Translations under genes and position numbers: made by a program
Origin: Ascochyta rabiei
Lineage: Eukaryota; Ascomycota; Dothideomycetes; Pleosporales; Didymellaceae
Direction: 5' to 3'
DNA: 64,000 nt
NCBI RefSeq assembly: GCF_004011695.2
Contig: NC_082409.1
Span: forward strand, 2,332,323-2,396,322
Notes under the pieces: generated by a model
Told to the model about the DNA's origin: nothing
Database searches by the model: none
What the model saw: only the letters and a program-made list of their open reading frames with translations
In this document: piece by piece, positions 25,801 through 35,827 of the stretch
Layout: the number at the start of each line of letters is the position of its first letter
Position numbering within the stretch: the stretch's first letter is position 1

Positions 25801-26240
25801 TCTCATATGTTAACTAGAAAAGAAAAACAGCACCTTAGCTAAAAGAGGGGGATAAAGTCTATCTCCTTACAAAAAACCTTCGCACACAAAGACTAACAAA
25901 AAAACTGGACCACGTTAAAGTTAGACCCTTTTTTATTTCTAAGCAGATAAGCTTAGTTAACTATAGACTTAATCTGCTAAAGGATGCAAAGATCTATCTA
26001 GTGTTCCACATATCGCTATTGGAACCAGCTAACCCTAGAACGCCTATCCAGGAGAACTTCCATTATTAAGCCAACAGCAAAGATAAATAGGAAGTTAAAA
26101 AAATAGTAACACATTAAGGGAATGGCACTAGGCGAAAGTACCTGGTTAAATGGTTAGGATACCCGGACTTAGAGAACACGTAGGAACCACCTGCGCACCT
26201 TATAAGTTGCCGCCAATTGGTACGCAAGTACCATGATTCG
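22900..26240 (+). pseudogene. Pol of chromovirus: PR-RT-RH-IN-chromodomain
   Basis: Order seen: protease at about 22970-23010, where the active-site D-S-G reads D-L-G (TCA to TTA; Asp at 22980); reverse transcriptase 23700-24150 with intact YLDD at 24033-24044; RNase H about 24440-24830; integrase zinc part 25010-25140 (ending NCVDCQQNK) and core to about 25600. The catalytic Glu of the GQTE.TN motif is Lys at 25515-25517. The chromodomain lies at 26090-26235 (KYLVKWLGYPDLENT, with TGG to TAG directly after). In a living element the chromodomain would steer integration to marked chromatin. Confidence 0.88.
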
Positions 26241-26271
26241 CAACAGACTCTTCAATCAAACCAAGAGCACC

Positions 26272-26706
26272 CTAGGTAGCTGGCGAGGCACACATGCCAA
26301 TGGACGCTGCAGGACAGTCAGGATCAACTTCCTCGGCCAGGTCTAACTTGCCAGCCTTAACCATTCTATTTGCTAAACACAGCGCCTTTTGCCGCGCGCG
26401 TTTATTCGCCTGTTTCAGGATTTTCTTATTACGCAACAATCGCGCAATTACGGTTGCAAGGAGTAACTTATCTTCTTCCACCTTTTCCTTATGCTCCTTG
26501 CAAGTCTTATCTAACAACGCCTAAGACATGTTTACACATGGCTTGCCAGCCTTTATGCACTTAGCACACTTTAGACCTTTCAGACTACCTGGCATAATGT
26601 AGCACTCGTGGCCGCTAAAGAAACAACAGTTGCAAGGGACTTCGGCGGGTGTATTAGCTTAACAGATTTCTGATGTAAGACAGATGTTGCGAGCGTACAA
26701 GGACAT
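26272..26706 (-). pseudogene. Antisense Cys-rich coiled-coil ORF inside the chromovirus
   Basis: Opposite to pol and before the 3' LTR, an ATG at 26706 opens a frame of about 145 codons. It has two cysteine clusters (PCNCCFFSGHEC, then CAKCIKAGKPC) followed by a charged helix (CKEHKEKVEEDKLLLATVIARL) likely to form a coiled coil. Only two stops break it: one TAA at a CAA-like position (about 26661) and one TAG at 26521-26523. The last 81 codons (26272-26517) are open. I recall similar small proteins in many fungal annotations at the ends of Gypsy elements, but cannot check this. Function unknown; metal or nucleic acid binding is possible. Confidence 0.5.
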
Positions 26707-26786
26707 CTTAACTTACAGGTTACTAGATACAGGGATTGCAGATTATATAAAACTCTAACAGACAATTATATAGTTTAAGGACAAAC

Positions 26787-26805
26787 TAAAGAGGAAGGGG
26801 GGATA
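26787..26805 (+). other. Polypurine tract
   Basis: The purine run AAAGAGGAAGGGGGGA lies directly before the 3' LTR (TGTTAC at 26807), where plus-strand synthesis of LTR elements is primed. Confidence 0.8.
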
Positions 26806-26806
26806 G

Positions 26807-27293
26807 TGTTACAATCCTGTGCTAGGGCACGGCACAAACATAAGTACCAGCCAACCAAGACCCCTGACTCTGCTCTAAAGGAACAAACAGTAGAGAAGGA
26901 CAGAACAGATAGGGATGTTACGTAACTGCTCGTTAACAAGCATAACACACGTGACTGCTTGTTAACAAGCATGGTACGATACGCTTGTCCACAAGCGCCC
27001 TTATGTATTTTATTAGACTAACTCTAGTTGCTTGTTAATAAGCACCGTATCTCCTAAGTATATAGTTAGTAGGAACACAACCCTTATAGTTTGTGTTTAA
27101 CCTTGTTAATTAAGTTTGTCTTTAGAATCTTAACCTGCTCTTAAACTAGACAGTCTACTCTGTACTATTCATTGCACCCTATCTTCACGAGCTTTGCTTA
27201 GTTGATAACCCTTACCAATCCAGTAACCGTACTCATCCCCAAGAACCAATAGAATCAGTGCTTACGGTCTTTGACTAAAGTACGACTTCAACA
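26807..27293 (+). repeat. 3' LTR of chromovirus, 487 bp
   Basis: Begins TGTTAC and ends TTCAACA. The CACGTGACTGCTTG and GCTCGTTAACAAGC motifs match the palindromes of the 5' LTR with one or two transitions each. Both LTRs have private C-to-T and G-to-A changes, so each was mutated after insertion. Confidence 0.92.
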
Positions 27294-27298
27294 CTCCT
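27294..27298. repeat. Target-site duplication CTCCT, right
   Basis: Same five bases as 20510-20514. The unmutated unit C has CTCCC at the matching place (about 52642), so the T was there before the element landed, or both copies changed alike. Confidence 0.9.
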
Positions 27299-28272
27299 GC
27301 ACTAGTCCTGCTCTAGCTGCTAGTAAGCTTGCTGCCACCTCTAAAGGGTAAGCCACGTTCTTACTAAACCTGCAGGAACTAGGCAGCGTAGTACTAAGAG
27401 GACTGGTTTCTAAGCACGCGCGCTTTCTTTAGAAGAGTGCAGGCTATAAGGTAGGGAGTCTAGGTAGAGCTGTAGAAGTCCGTGTTATTAGAGACTAGCT
27501 GCTTAATAATCTAGGCAACAATAGACTTGTCCTTTTACACAATAGAGGTGTAGGCAGCCTACTCTAGAAGAGGAGCCTTATTGCTAGGTGCTACAAGACT
27601 AAGGGTAAGCTGCTTCTTCGCACGCGAAGTAGTAAGTGTCCTACTACGTTTTTACTCTACACAGTAGTTATTATTAGAGATAGTAGTAATGTGCAGAGGG
27701 GAGTCTTTTAGCTGTTTGTCTGGTCTACTAGGCTGTAACAGCTATGGGCTGGCTAGATGCGTCTTATTAGTAGTTGTTTAAGCGCGCTTTAGTGTAGGGG
27801 CTGGCGCAGATAGGTGTGGCCGCTTCTTTTATTGCAGGGGTAGAGCAGAGGCCTGTAGTAAAGGGGAAGTAAAAGGCTTCTGCGCAGACGGCGGCTCTTC
27901 TATCCTGTCCTCTACAAGCGACTTGGCTGCACAGACCAGACAATCCTAGATATCATTAGGCAGGACGTTGTTAACAAGCGTCTCACGCAGAAGCCAGATT
28001 GCTGATAAGACAGAGTAGGTAATAAAGACAGGCTTATAGACGCTGGCATTACTATAGGTAGGGATTAGCCATCCTACGCTGTACGGACGAGCACCTAGAT
28101 TACGCTGTAAGCGTGAGATAGTTGCTTAGCAGAAGAAGAGCTTCTTATAGTCCTTATTTGGCGGCTTATACGCGTAGTTGCGAATAAAGTTAGCTTTGCT
28201 AGCTAGATAAAAGCTCTAATAACTGCTATTAAACTACTCTACAGTGTTGTCTAATGCTGCTAACTAGTGCAT
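27299..28272 (-). pseudogene. Companion gene of TLH, N-terminal part (unit A)
   Basis: Minus-strand N-terminal part, starting at the ATG complementary to 28270-28272 (matching 53616 in unit C). It is full of RIP stops. It keeps two G-run bases that unit C lacks (about 27690 and 27826), so apart from point changes its frame is continuous where unit C is shifted. Confidence 0.75.
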
Positions 28273-28524
28273 TATTAACTTATATACTGCAAATAAGGTT
28301 ACAAGCAGAAGTTTAGACAAAGGTTGTGTAGAAAGGGGGTTAGGTGTTGTTAAGGTTCTGATGTAGTTATACTACAGCACTAAAAGTTAGGCTGCGTACA
28401 GATATACCACAACGCCCTTACTAACCAGCGTTAGCAGAGCTAGGACTGCAATTAAACTAAAAACAAGATTAATAAATAATCTGTTAATTAATATGCTAGG
28501 GGATAGTAAACACTAGGCTAACAG

Positions 28525-31083
28525 GCGTGTTACATAGCGCCTACTTATGTCCTTCTACTCCTTACACTATAGAACTATTTGCGCAGCTGTTTAAATATTA
28601 GCCTAAACTTTAAGTTGTAGTTTGTAAACTATGTGCTACTGCTATTCTACTAGTGTAGATTGTTACGCACCTTAAAGAGTGCTATTCTAAAGTTACAGTT
28701 ACTATGCGTAAGAGCCTAGCAGTAGCTGTACACGCGCTACTAAACCTTACATAGAGTCTAGGAGACGTGCATATACTAAGGCCAGCTAAGAAGCCTATCT
28801 TTAGTCTAAAAAGCTAAGAGGACGGGCTAGTATGCTTGTTGGAGGGCTGTTAGTATACCTGCATCTTGCTTTAGAGCATGTAGAAATATTGTAAGGATAA
28901 GCATAGCTAGGTAAATAAATAAAAGTAAGGGGGAGATATAAGGTAAAAGAGTAAGCACTTACGCAACTAAGTATAGCAAGACAGCTAATCCTGCCAGCGC
29001 TTGTTTAGAGCTGTTGGCTAGCCAGCGTATATTGTAGTTAAGATAAGCATTAGAGGCGCAAATCTAGTAGACATCTCCTAGAGAGTGAAGGTAGATTGCA
29101 AGCATTAGCAAGAAGAGCGTAAGGCAGCAGCAGCGTAGGATAAGATTAAGGAGGGCATCTGTTTGCAGGCTAATCTGTGGCTAGAGCTTACAGAATAGGT
29201 CCTGCACCTATAAGGTATCCTAAGGGCAGCGCTTCTGCGCGCTAAACAGCTAGCTAGTAGGGAGGTAGATGCGCGTAGGAAGGAAGAAGTAGTGTTTAAT
29301 AATGCAGGCTTATACAATGTTTACAAAGCTATAGAGTAGCTAATACAAAAAGCATTTAATAGCAGCTAAGCTAAGGTTACTAGGCAGCGTCTCTGTGGTT
29401 GTGGCTCTGTTGAATACCTTGCGAGACGATCTGCAAGATTGCTGCGACTAGCTCAGCATCCTCTGCGCAAAGTGGGATAGAAGAAGACTGCTGTACTAGG
29501 CTTGTATTGTGCTAGTAACACCTAAGAGCGCAGTTACAAAGGCATTTAGTAGGTTTATTAACAAAAAGCGCATGCTCTATTAGCTAGATTGTATTGTAAT
29601 AGACAAGTGCTATGTGCTACTAGAGTTAACACAGGACTAGCAGCTAGACCTCCTTAAGATAGTGGAGATGACGGAGAAGGGCACATAGGTTGTTTACCTA
29701 ACTGCAACCTTACTACCTATGCTGCAGCCTGCCTTCTTACACACTATAGGGCTTAATGCCTAGACTGTAACTATATACTGCGATAAACGCACTATATAAA
29801 CAAACATTGCGTACTAGGTGCTAGAGTACACACGTAGCACGCTAGAAAAAGTACTTATTAAGCTTGTAGCTGCGAAGAGGAGTAGGTACAGACCTAAGGC
29901 GCAGATTATCGTCTATTGTCTAACTATAGACAAGACAAAACAGCTTGTAAAGCTTCTGCAGTGCTCTGCATACTACTGCTAGATAGGCTTAGATAAGGAA
30001 AAGGCACGTATAGTGCAAAGCTTTACCCTAGGTATAGAGAAGCTTTGCACAGCTATAAACATGCTAGGTCTTAGGCTTAACGCTGTAGGCGTCTAGGTAG
30101 TAATCTACGTTGCTATGTGTCCCCTACTACTCTAATATGTGTAAGAGAGCAGCTAGGCAGGATAAACAGGGCTTAATAGTAAGTCTATTGTTATGAGAGC
30201 GTGCTATATAACAAAAGAGGGGAGGGTAGAGAAGGCGCTTAGCTATAAGCTAGAGCAACCTACAAAGGAGTTCCTAACAGTTAAATCCTGTTAGTAAATT
30301 GTAATAGAAAAGCATATAGACGGCAGACAGAACAGGCAGCAATATAAGATAGAAGAGTTAAAGTGTAATCTATGTAAGCAACACCCTAGTAGTACTAAGC
30401 AACAAGCTGTTAAAGAAGAGCAGGAAGAGCTAGAAGAGACGCAGGCTGATACTGTAGTAGTGGTAGTAGAGAAGCAGCGCAGATATATAGAGCGAGCTAT
30501 AGTTGTTAAAGAGTAGAGGGTTAAGATCTAGTAATAGTAAAGGACAGAAAAAAAAGTTTATAACCTAGAGCAGCTAGAGTAGTACTTCTAGCGCTAGAGC
30601 AATGCGTGCGCTATCTGCATAGCCACTTAGGCTAACCTACTACGCTATAACTAGAAGGACTGTTTAAAGGCCAGCAGAGCGTAGATGATATTAATAGAGT
30701 CTAAGGTAAAATCTATATACTAAGTAAAGTAGAAGAAGTATACGTGGTGTTTTTACTACTAGGCGCCCTAAGCTATCTGTAATAAGTAGGAGGAAATAAG
30801 CATATAGGGTGCGTTTAAGACATAAGGAATACATGTGCCTTACTAGTACAATAGAGTGCTCTAGAGAGCAGTAGCTGCGCTGCTTGCCTGCTAGCCACTA
30901 ATGTGCACGCTATAGCTAGAGCAGCAGATATAAGACGCCGTAATTATGCATAGTAGTAATAAGCTCTAGCTTTATAAGTGGCTTAGATTAAAGATTAAGA
31001 TAGGCTAGAGAGATATAAGCTAGATGTGTTGTTTCCTATATGCTTAGGAGGAGGGGCATATACAGTTGTATTTAGTAGACTAG
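28525..31083 (+). pseudogene. TLH helicase, RIP-mutated and internally deleted (unit A)
   Basis: Copy of the unit C TLH up to the TAG at 31081-31083. The OrsD zinc-finger part (28600-28900) is present. At about 29389 the sequence jumps from the match of 54733 to the match of 56823, removing the recombinase-like part and the helicase Walker A. Motif II reads D-K-C-Y at about 29600 instead of D-E-C-H, both changes being transitions. Many TAG/TAA stops. Not functional. Confidence 0.85.
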
Positions 31084-32603
31084 AAAGAATGTGTTTAATA
31101 TAACTATAACCTAAAACCTTAGGTTAGGAGAAGTTAGGAGAATTATGCTGTAGGCTGACTTGCGACTGTATAGTAATTACAAGTTAGAAAGTGTAAAACA
31201 GCTAAATAGCAACACAGACACTTTAAAGACGTAGAAAGAAACACCTAGAGAAGGGCTACTAACTAAAGTAGTCTCCACAACCTAAGTGATACCTGCTAAC
31301 CTAAGTAGAGCCCCTAACCCATGCGGATCCCCTAACCTAAGTAGAGCCCCTAACCTAAGTAGAGCCCCTAACCCATGCAGATCCCCTAATCCACGTAGTC
31401 AGCACCAACCTGTATAGTCAGCATTAACCTACATAGTAAGCATTAACCCACGCAGTAAGCATTAATCTACATAGTTACATAGTTAGTATTAAGCTACGTA
31501 GTTAGCACAAACCTGCGTAGTTCCCTAAGTAGTTCCACAAGTAGTGCGTTAACCTAAGTGGTTGCCCTACCTAAGTGGCACGTCTAACCTAAGTAGGTAC
31601 CCTAATCTAAGTAGTTCCTAAGTAGTTCCCTGCGTGGTTCCCTAAGTAGCGCGCTAAGTAGTGCGCCACCCTAAGTGGTCTAAAAGTAGTCCCCCTAAGT
31701 GGCCTGAAAGTGGTCCCTGCAAGCCAAGGGAGTCCACATTAGTGCCCCTAAGTAGTAAGAGCTAATTATTTAAGAAGAGCCCCTAATCTAGGAAGAGCCT
31801 ACAATCTGGAGAGAGTAGACTAAACTAAGTAAGTCCCTATCTAAAAGCAGCTGTGCGTATTAAAGAAAGTAAGAGTTAGGACAAAGTAAATTTAGATAGA
31901 TAGTAGAGTAGTTAAGAAAGACATGCGTAATAGGTAGAAGAGCTAGCAGGATAGTAGATAGGAGAGGTATAAGAAGTTGTTTGTGTAAAAGGGCGTTAAT
32001 TGCGTTAATTGCGCAAATTTAGATTAGGTAGGGTTAGTTGCTTTGCAAATTAGGTATAAGAATAAATAGTAGAGGGAAAGGGCATTTAAACAGGGTATTA
32101 GGTAGATTAGAAAGATAGAATAGGATAAAAATAACGTAGAGTAAGGTGTTTTAGGCGTTTATATAGTATTGTTATAAGATAGAATAGTAGTTAGGGGAAG
32201 TTTAGCAAATCTAATTATGGTACTGCAGCATAGAAAGGCATTTCTAAACCTGTAGATGCTGTAGTGCGTAAGAGAGAGGTGGGCAGTAGGCCTGTTAGGT
32301 GTTACAAAGTAGTTAGGCAGGGTAGTAGAGGGTAAAGGAGAAAGAGGGGAGGTGGGTAGGGCCGTAATAAGGCGTTACAAGCAAAGGATGAAGGAGAGAA
32401 GAGAGTAGAATAAGGGTGGGCGGCGGGCCTGTAATAAGGTATCACAGGAGAGGGGGGTAGAGGGTTAGGCAGGGGGGGCCTGTAGATGTGCCCCTAAAGC
32501 AAAGCAGTTAAGAGTAAAGGAGGGGAGGTGTTTAAGACTGTAAAGCGGGATAGAGAAGAGTAGCAGGTAAGCAGAGTAAAGAAGAGAAAGTAGGTAGGTG
32601 GTA
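31084..32603. other. Unit A downstream flank with 18-bp minisatellite, no gene
   Basis: Matches 58520-60170 of unit C. At 31290-31385 are a few 18-base units of the type AACCTAAGTAGAGCCCCT. A hairpin-like motif at 32429-32449 (CCTGTAATA, loop AGG, TATCACAGG) corresponds to the perfect hairpin 59988-60008 of unit C. No coding sequence seen. Confidence 0.75.
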
Positions 32604-33420
32604 GGCCTAACAGCTTATCCAGCGGAATATCTACACCCTTTAGGATATCTACACCCTTTTTTTTTTTTTCCTTTTTTCTACTTTTCTAGCTATTCTAGGC
32701 CTAGTTATTCTAGGTAGCTATGCTTACTAAGCGGAATATCTACACCCTTTCTTACTAAGCAGAATATCTACACCCTTTTCTATTAGAAGAATATCTATAG
32801 CCTTTTCTATTAGTAGAGTATTAGGTTATTTTCTTACTAAGTAGAATATCTACAGCCTTTCTTAGTAAGCAGAATATCTATACCCTTTCTTATTAAGTAG
32901 AATATCTAGACACTTTCTTAGTAAGCAGAATATCTACACTCTTACTTACTAAGTAGAATATCTACACTCTTTCTTACTAAGTAGAATATCTACACTCTTT
33001 CTTACTAAGTAGAATATCTCTACTCTACTTTACTAAGTAGAATATCTATAGCCTTTTCTATTAGGAGAATATCTAGAGCCTTTTCTATTAGGGGAATATC
33101 TAAACTCTTTTCTATTAGTAGAATATTAGGTTATTTTCTTACTAAGTAGAATATCTACAGCCTTTCTTAGTAAGCAGAATATCTATAGCCTTTCTTAGTA
33201 AGTACAATATCTATACTCTTTCTTACTAAGTAGAATATCTATAGCCTTTTCTATTAGTAGACTATTAGGTTATTTTCTTACTAAGTAGAATATCTAAACT
33301 CTTTTATATTAGGGGAATATCTAGACTCTTTCTTACTAAGTAGAATATCTATAGCCTTTTCTATTAGAGAAACATTTTTACTCTTTTCTATTACTAGAAT
33401 AGAAGGTTATTTTCTTACTA
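32604..33420. repeat. 28-bp tandem repeat array (AGAATATCTACACTCTTTC)
   Basis: The unit TTACTAAGTAGAATATCTAC followed by ACTCTTTC recurs with a 28-base period, seen clearly at 32951 and 32979, and less regularly up to 33420. A poly-T tract with pyrimidine-rich spacer lies at 32658-32685. Variants with TATTAGTAGAATATTAGGTT break the array several times. No gene. Confidence 0.8.
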
Positions 33421-33620
33421 TATTATAAACTAGATTTTTATATATTTTTCTTCTATACCTAGTCTATCTCCTCTATAAAACTCTCTTATCCTAAGCATTA
33501 TTATAGAAAGTTAGTAGTAGAAAGATAACCTCTATTATAACGTTTAACACCTTAAAAGCTAACCTAGAAACTAGAAAAGAGATCTATACTATACTTTAAT
33601 TTAATATAGAAGTATAGCTA

Positions 33621-34289
33621 TTAAAAATCTATAAAAAGATCTTCTTCTTGTTCTTCTACTACACTAGTAGAGCTAGTAGAGCTAGTAGAACTACTTTCTT
33701 TATTCTTTTCTTCTTCTTCTTTCTCTTCTACACTCTCTAGACTCTCTAGATACTCTAGCGTTTCTTTACTAAAAAAACTAGGACTAGAAAAGTTAGTTAC
33801 TATACTAAAGTTACTAGCTAGAAGACTTACCTATTATCTAGCTCTAAGATAGTATATAGTCTATTACTAACATACTCTTCTAAGTCTTCTCTTTTAGTAA
33901 TAAGAGTAACTCTATCTTCTACTCTACTGTTATAGTAGGTAATATAGTACTCCTCCTCTTTAAAAGAGTTTACTATAATAATAAAGAACCTAGCATAGCC
34001 TAGTTCTAATCCTAAAGTTTACTATTAGTATAATCTCCTATAATAAAGATATAACTACTCTACCTTTCTTATAGATATAGTTTACTAAGCTAGGTAGCTT
34101 ACTATAGCTTACTAAATAGCCTAGAAAGCCTACTACCTTGTTACTAGCTATATCTCTTATATTATAAACATTTTTCCCTAGTGTATAGGTAGAGGTTAAG
34201 GCTAGAGAGCTAAGATTATCTCTTAGAAATCTTCTAGCTATAGTAGTGTTATAGTCAAAACTATTATATCCTTTCCTAATAGAAGGCAT
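33621..34289 (-). CDS. Small intron-containing gene, unknown function (about 184 aa)
   Basis: Three exons join in frame: 34064-34289, 33831-34011 and 33621-33768, stop TAA at 33621-33623. Intron 1 (52 nt) starts GTAGAG and ends ACTTTAG. Intron 2 (62 nt) starts GTAAGT, has the branch-like GTAACTAAC and ends TTTTTTTAG. Directly before the ATG lies another intron-like stretch, 34290-34342 (GTAAGA...GCTAAC...TATAG), so the 5' leader may be spliced. The protein has no Trp and His and one Gln; the end is acidic and Ser-rich (EEKEEEEKNKESSSTSS). No domain recognised. The splicing call is mine from the sequence; the good joins in such AT-rich DNA make a real gene likely, though it could be a young fossil. 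Confidence 0.45.
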
Positions 34290-34342
34290 CTATAAAGAAT
34301 ATAAGTTAGCTTCTAGAAAATAGTAGAGTATAGAATTCTTAC

Positions 34343-35262
34343 CTTAGTAATTTAGATAGTAGTCTAAAATAAGTAGTTAGAGTAATAGAGAGTAAAGAGG
34401 AGGATAGTAGTAGAGAGTAAGAAGAGACTTTACTTACTATTTATATCTCCTTCTTCTCTATAAAATCTCTATTAGCTATTATCTATTTACTATACAAAAA
34501 TTAAGGATTAATTAATTTTCCTTTTATTAGTTCGTAATTACTAGTAGTAAAACAAGGAATAATATAATTCAGCTTTATTTAAGTCTTAATTAATAGTGCT
34601 AGAAGAAGAAGAAATATAATTCTGCTTTATTTAAGTATTAATTAATAGCACTAGAAGAAGAGGAAATACAATTCTACCTTATTTACCTCTTAATTACTAG
34701 TAGTAAAAGAAGAGATATATTTATTGCTCTTTCATTAGTTCTTACTTATTCGTAGTAAAATAAGAGATAATTTAATTCTGCTTTATTTAAGTCTTAATTA
34801 CTAGTAGTAAAAGGAGAGATATATTAATCCCTCTTTAATTCAGTCTTACGTATCTGTAGTAAAATAAGAGATAATTTAATTCTACTTTATTTAAGTCTTA
34901 ATTACTAGTAGTAAAAGGAGAGATATATAAATCCCTCTTTAATTTATTCTCACTTATTTGTAGTAAAATAAGAGATAATTTAATTCTGCTTTATTTAAGT
35001 CTTAATTACTAGTGGTAAAAGGAGGAATATAATAATATTTCTCTATTTAATTCTTAATTACTTAAAGCAAAATTAAGAATTAAATAATAATAGAATAACT
35101 AGAGTACGATAAAGCTTACTAATAGCTATAGGTAGATATCTATATAAGCTTCTCTTTTTCCTCTCTAAAGTCTCCTCTTACTTTACTCTTTACCTTATCT
35201 CTTACTCTAAGATTATATCTTTAGAATATAACCTACTAAGCTTATTATTAAAATCTATAAAC
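34343..35262. repeat. AT-rich spacer with 52/104-bp tandem repeats
   Basis: The motif CTTTATTTAAGT(C/A)TTAATTA occurs at 34573 and 34625 (52 apart) and at 34781, 34885 and 34989 (104 apart). The repeat body runs from about 34560 to 35060. No gene is seen. Confidence 0.8.
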
Positions 35263-35347
35263 GTAAGTATATACCTTTACTACTAGTTAATAACTAAAAC
35301 ACCTTTAGATATTCTATAAACAATCTATCTATCCTTCTAGGTATACT

Positions 35348-35827
35348 ATGTCTATGTTAGACTATAGTTCTACTAAAGAGCTAGGTTATAACCTATCTTA
35401 TTATAAGGACCTAGAGCTTTTATTTTGCTCTAATATAGAATGCCTAACTAGTATTAATAGTACTAAAAGTACTAGTATAGTAGATATTACTAAGCTACAC
35501 TTAAAGAAGCATAAGATATCTTTAAAAGATCCTAATATTAAGAAGCTTTTAGAAGATATTAAAGACTATCCTCTAGCTAGTGTTAATAAGTTATCTACTA
35601 TAGAAAACTACAAGTACCTGTTTAAAGAATTACTAGTTATAGAAGGTTATCTATGCCTTGTTAAGGAGTGTAATAAGATCTTTAGTAATATACTAGATCT
35701 AGAAAAGGATATAAAAGAATTAGAAGATAAATCTACTTATAAGACTAGTAGTCTAGAATCTAGTAATCTACCTACTAGTGTAGAAGATACTACGTTAGAA
35801 AGCTTAAAGTCTATTTTCTATACTTAG
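35348..35827 (+). CDS. Hypothetical protein, 159 aa, without Gln, Trp or Arg
   Basis: An uninterrupted frame in DNA where TAG and TAA are very common. The product is Leu/Lys/Ser-rich, with DPNIKKLLEDIKDYPLAS in the middle and an acidic end (DLEKDIKELEDKS). It contains no glutamine, tryptophan or arginine, the residues whose CAA, CAG, TGG and CGA codons turn into stops under RIP. An intron-like stretch 35263-35340 (GTAAGT...AACTAAA...TTCTAG) ends just before the ATG, so an upstream exon or spliced leader is possible. No domain recognised. It could also be a piece of a retroelement gag. Confidence 0.4.
   Translation: MSMLDYSSTKELGYNLSYYKDLELLFCSNIECLTSINSTKSTSIVDITKLHLKKHKISLKDPNIKKLLEDIKDYPLASVNKLSTIENYKYLFKELLVIEGYLCLVKECNKIFSNILDLEKDIKELEDKSTYKTSSLESSNLPTSVEDTTLESLKSIFYT

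Larger units (their letters stand above)
20515..27293 (+). mobile_element. Ty3/Gypsy chromovirus, complete structure, coding dead
   Basis: A full-length LTR element: two 487-bp LTRs, 5-bp target duplication, gag, protease, reverse transcriptase, RNase H, integrase, C-terminal chromodomain and a polypurine tract. It is inserted in the companion gene of unit A. All genes carry stops and key-residue losses by C-to-T or G-to-A change, so it cannot move by itself. No convincing primer-binding site was seen directly after the 5' LTR. It is less damaged than the host unit, so it arrived later. Confidence 0.93.
19443..32603 (+). repeat. Subtelomeric unit A (RIP-mutated copy of unit C)
   Basis: Colinear with 51574-60190 apart from transitions, a 6.8-kb retrotransposon insert (20515-27293), and a deletion of about 2.1 kb near 29390. 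Side-by-side reading shows C-to-T and G-to-A changes almost exclusively, such as CTGG to CTAG and CCGA to CTAA. The left edge matches unit C from CTCC(C/T)AGTGATTATACG on; the right edge ends near GGTAGGCC. Confidence 0.9.
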
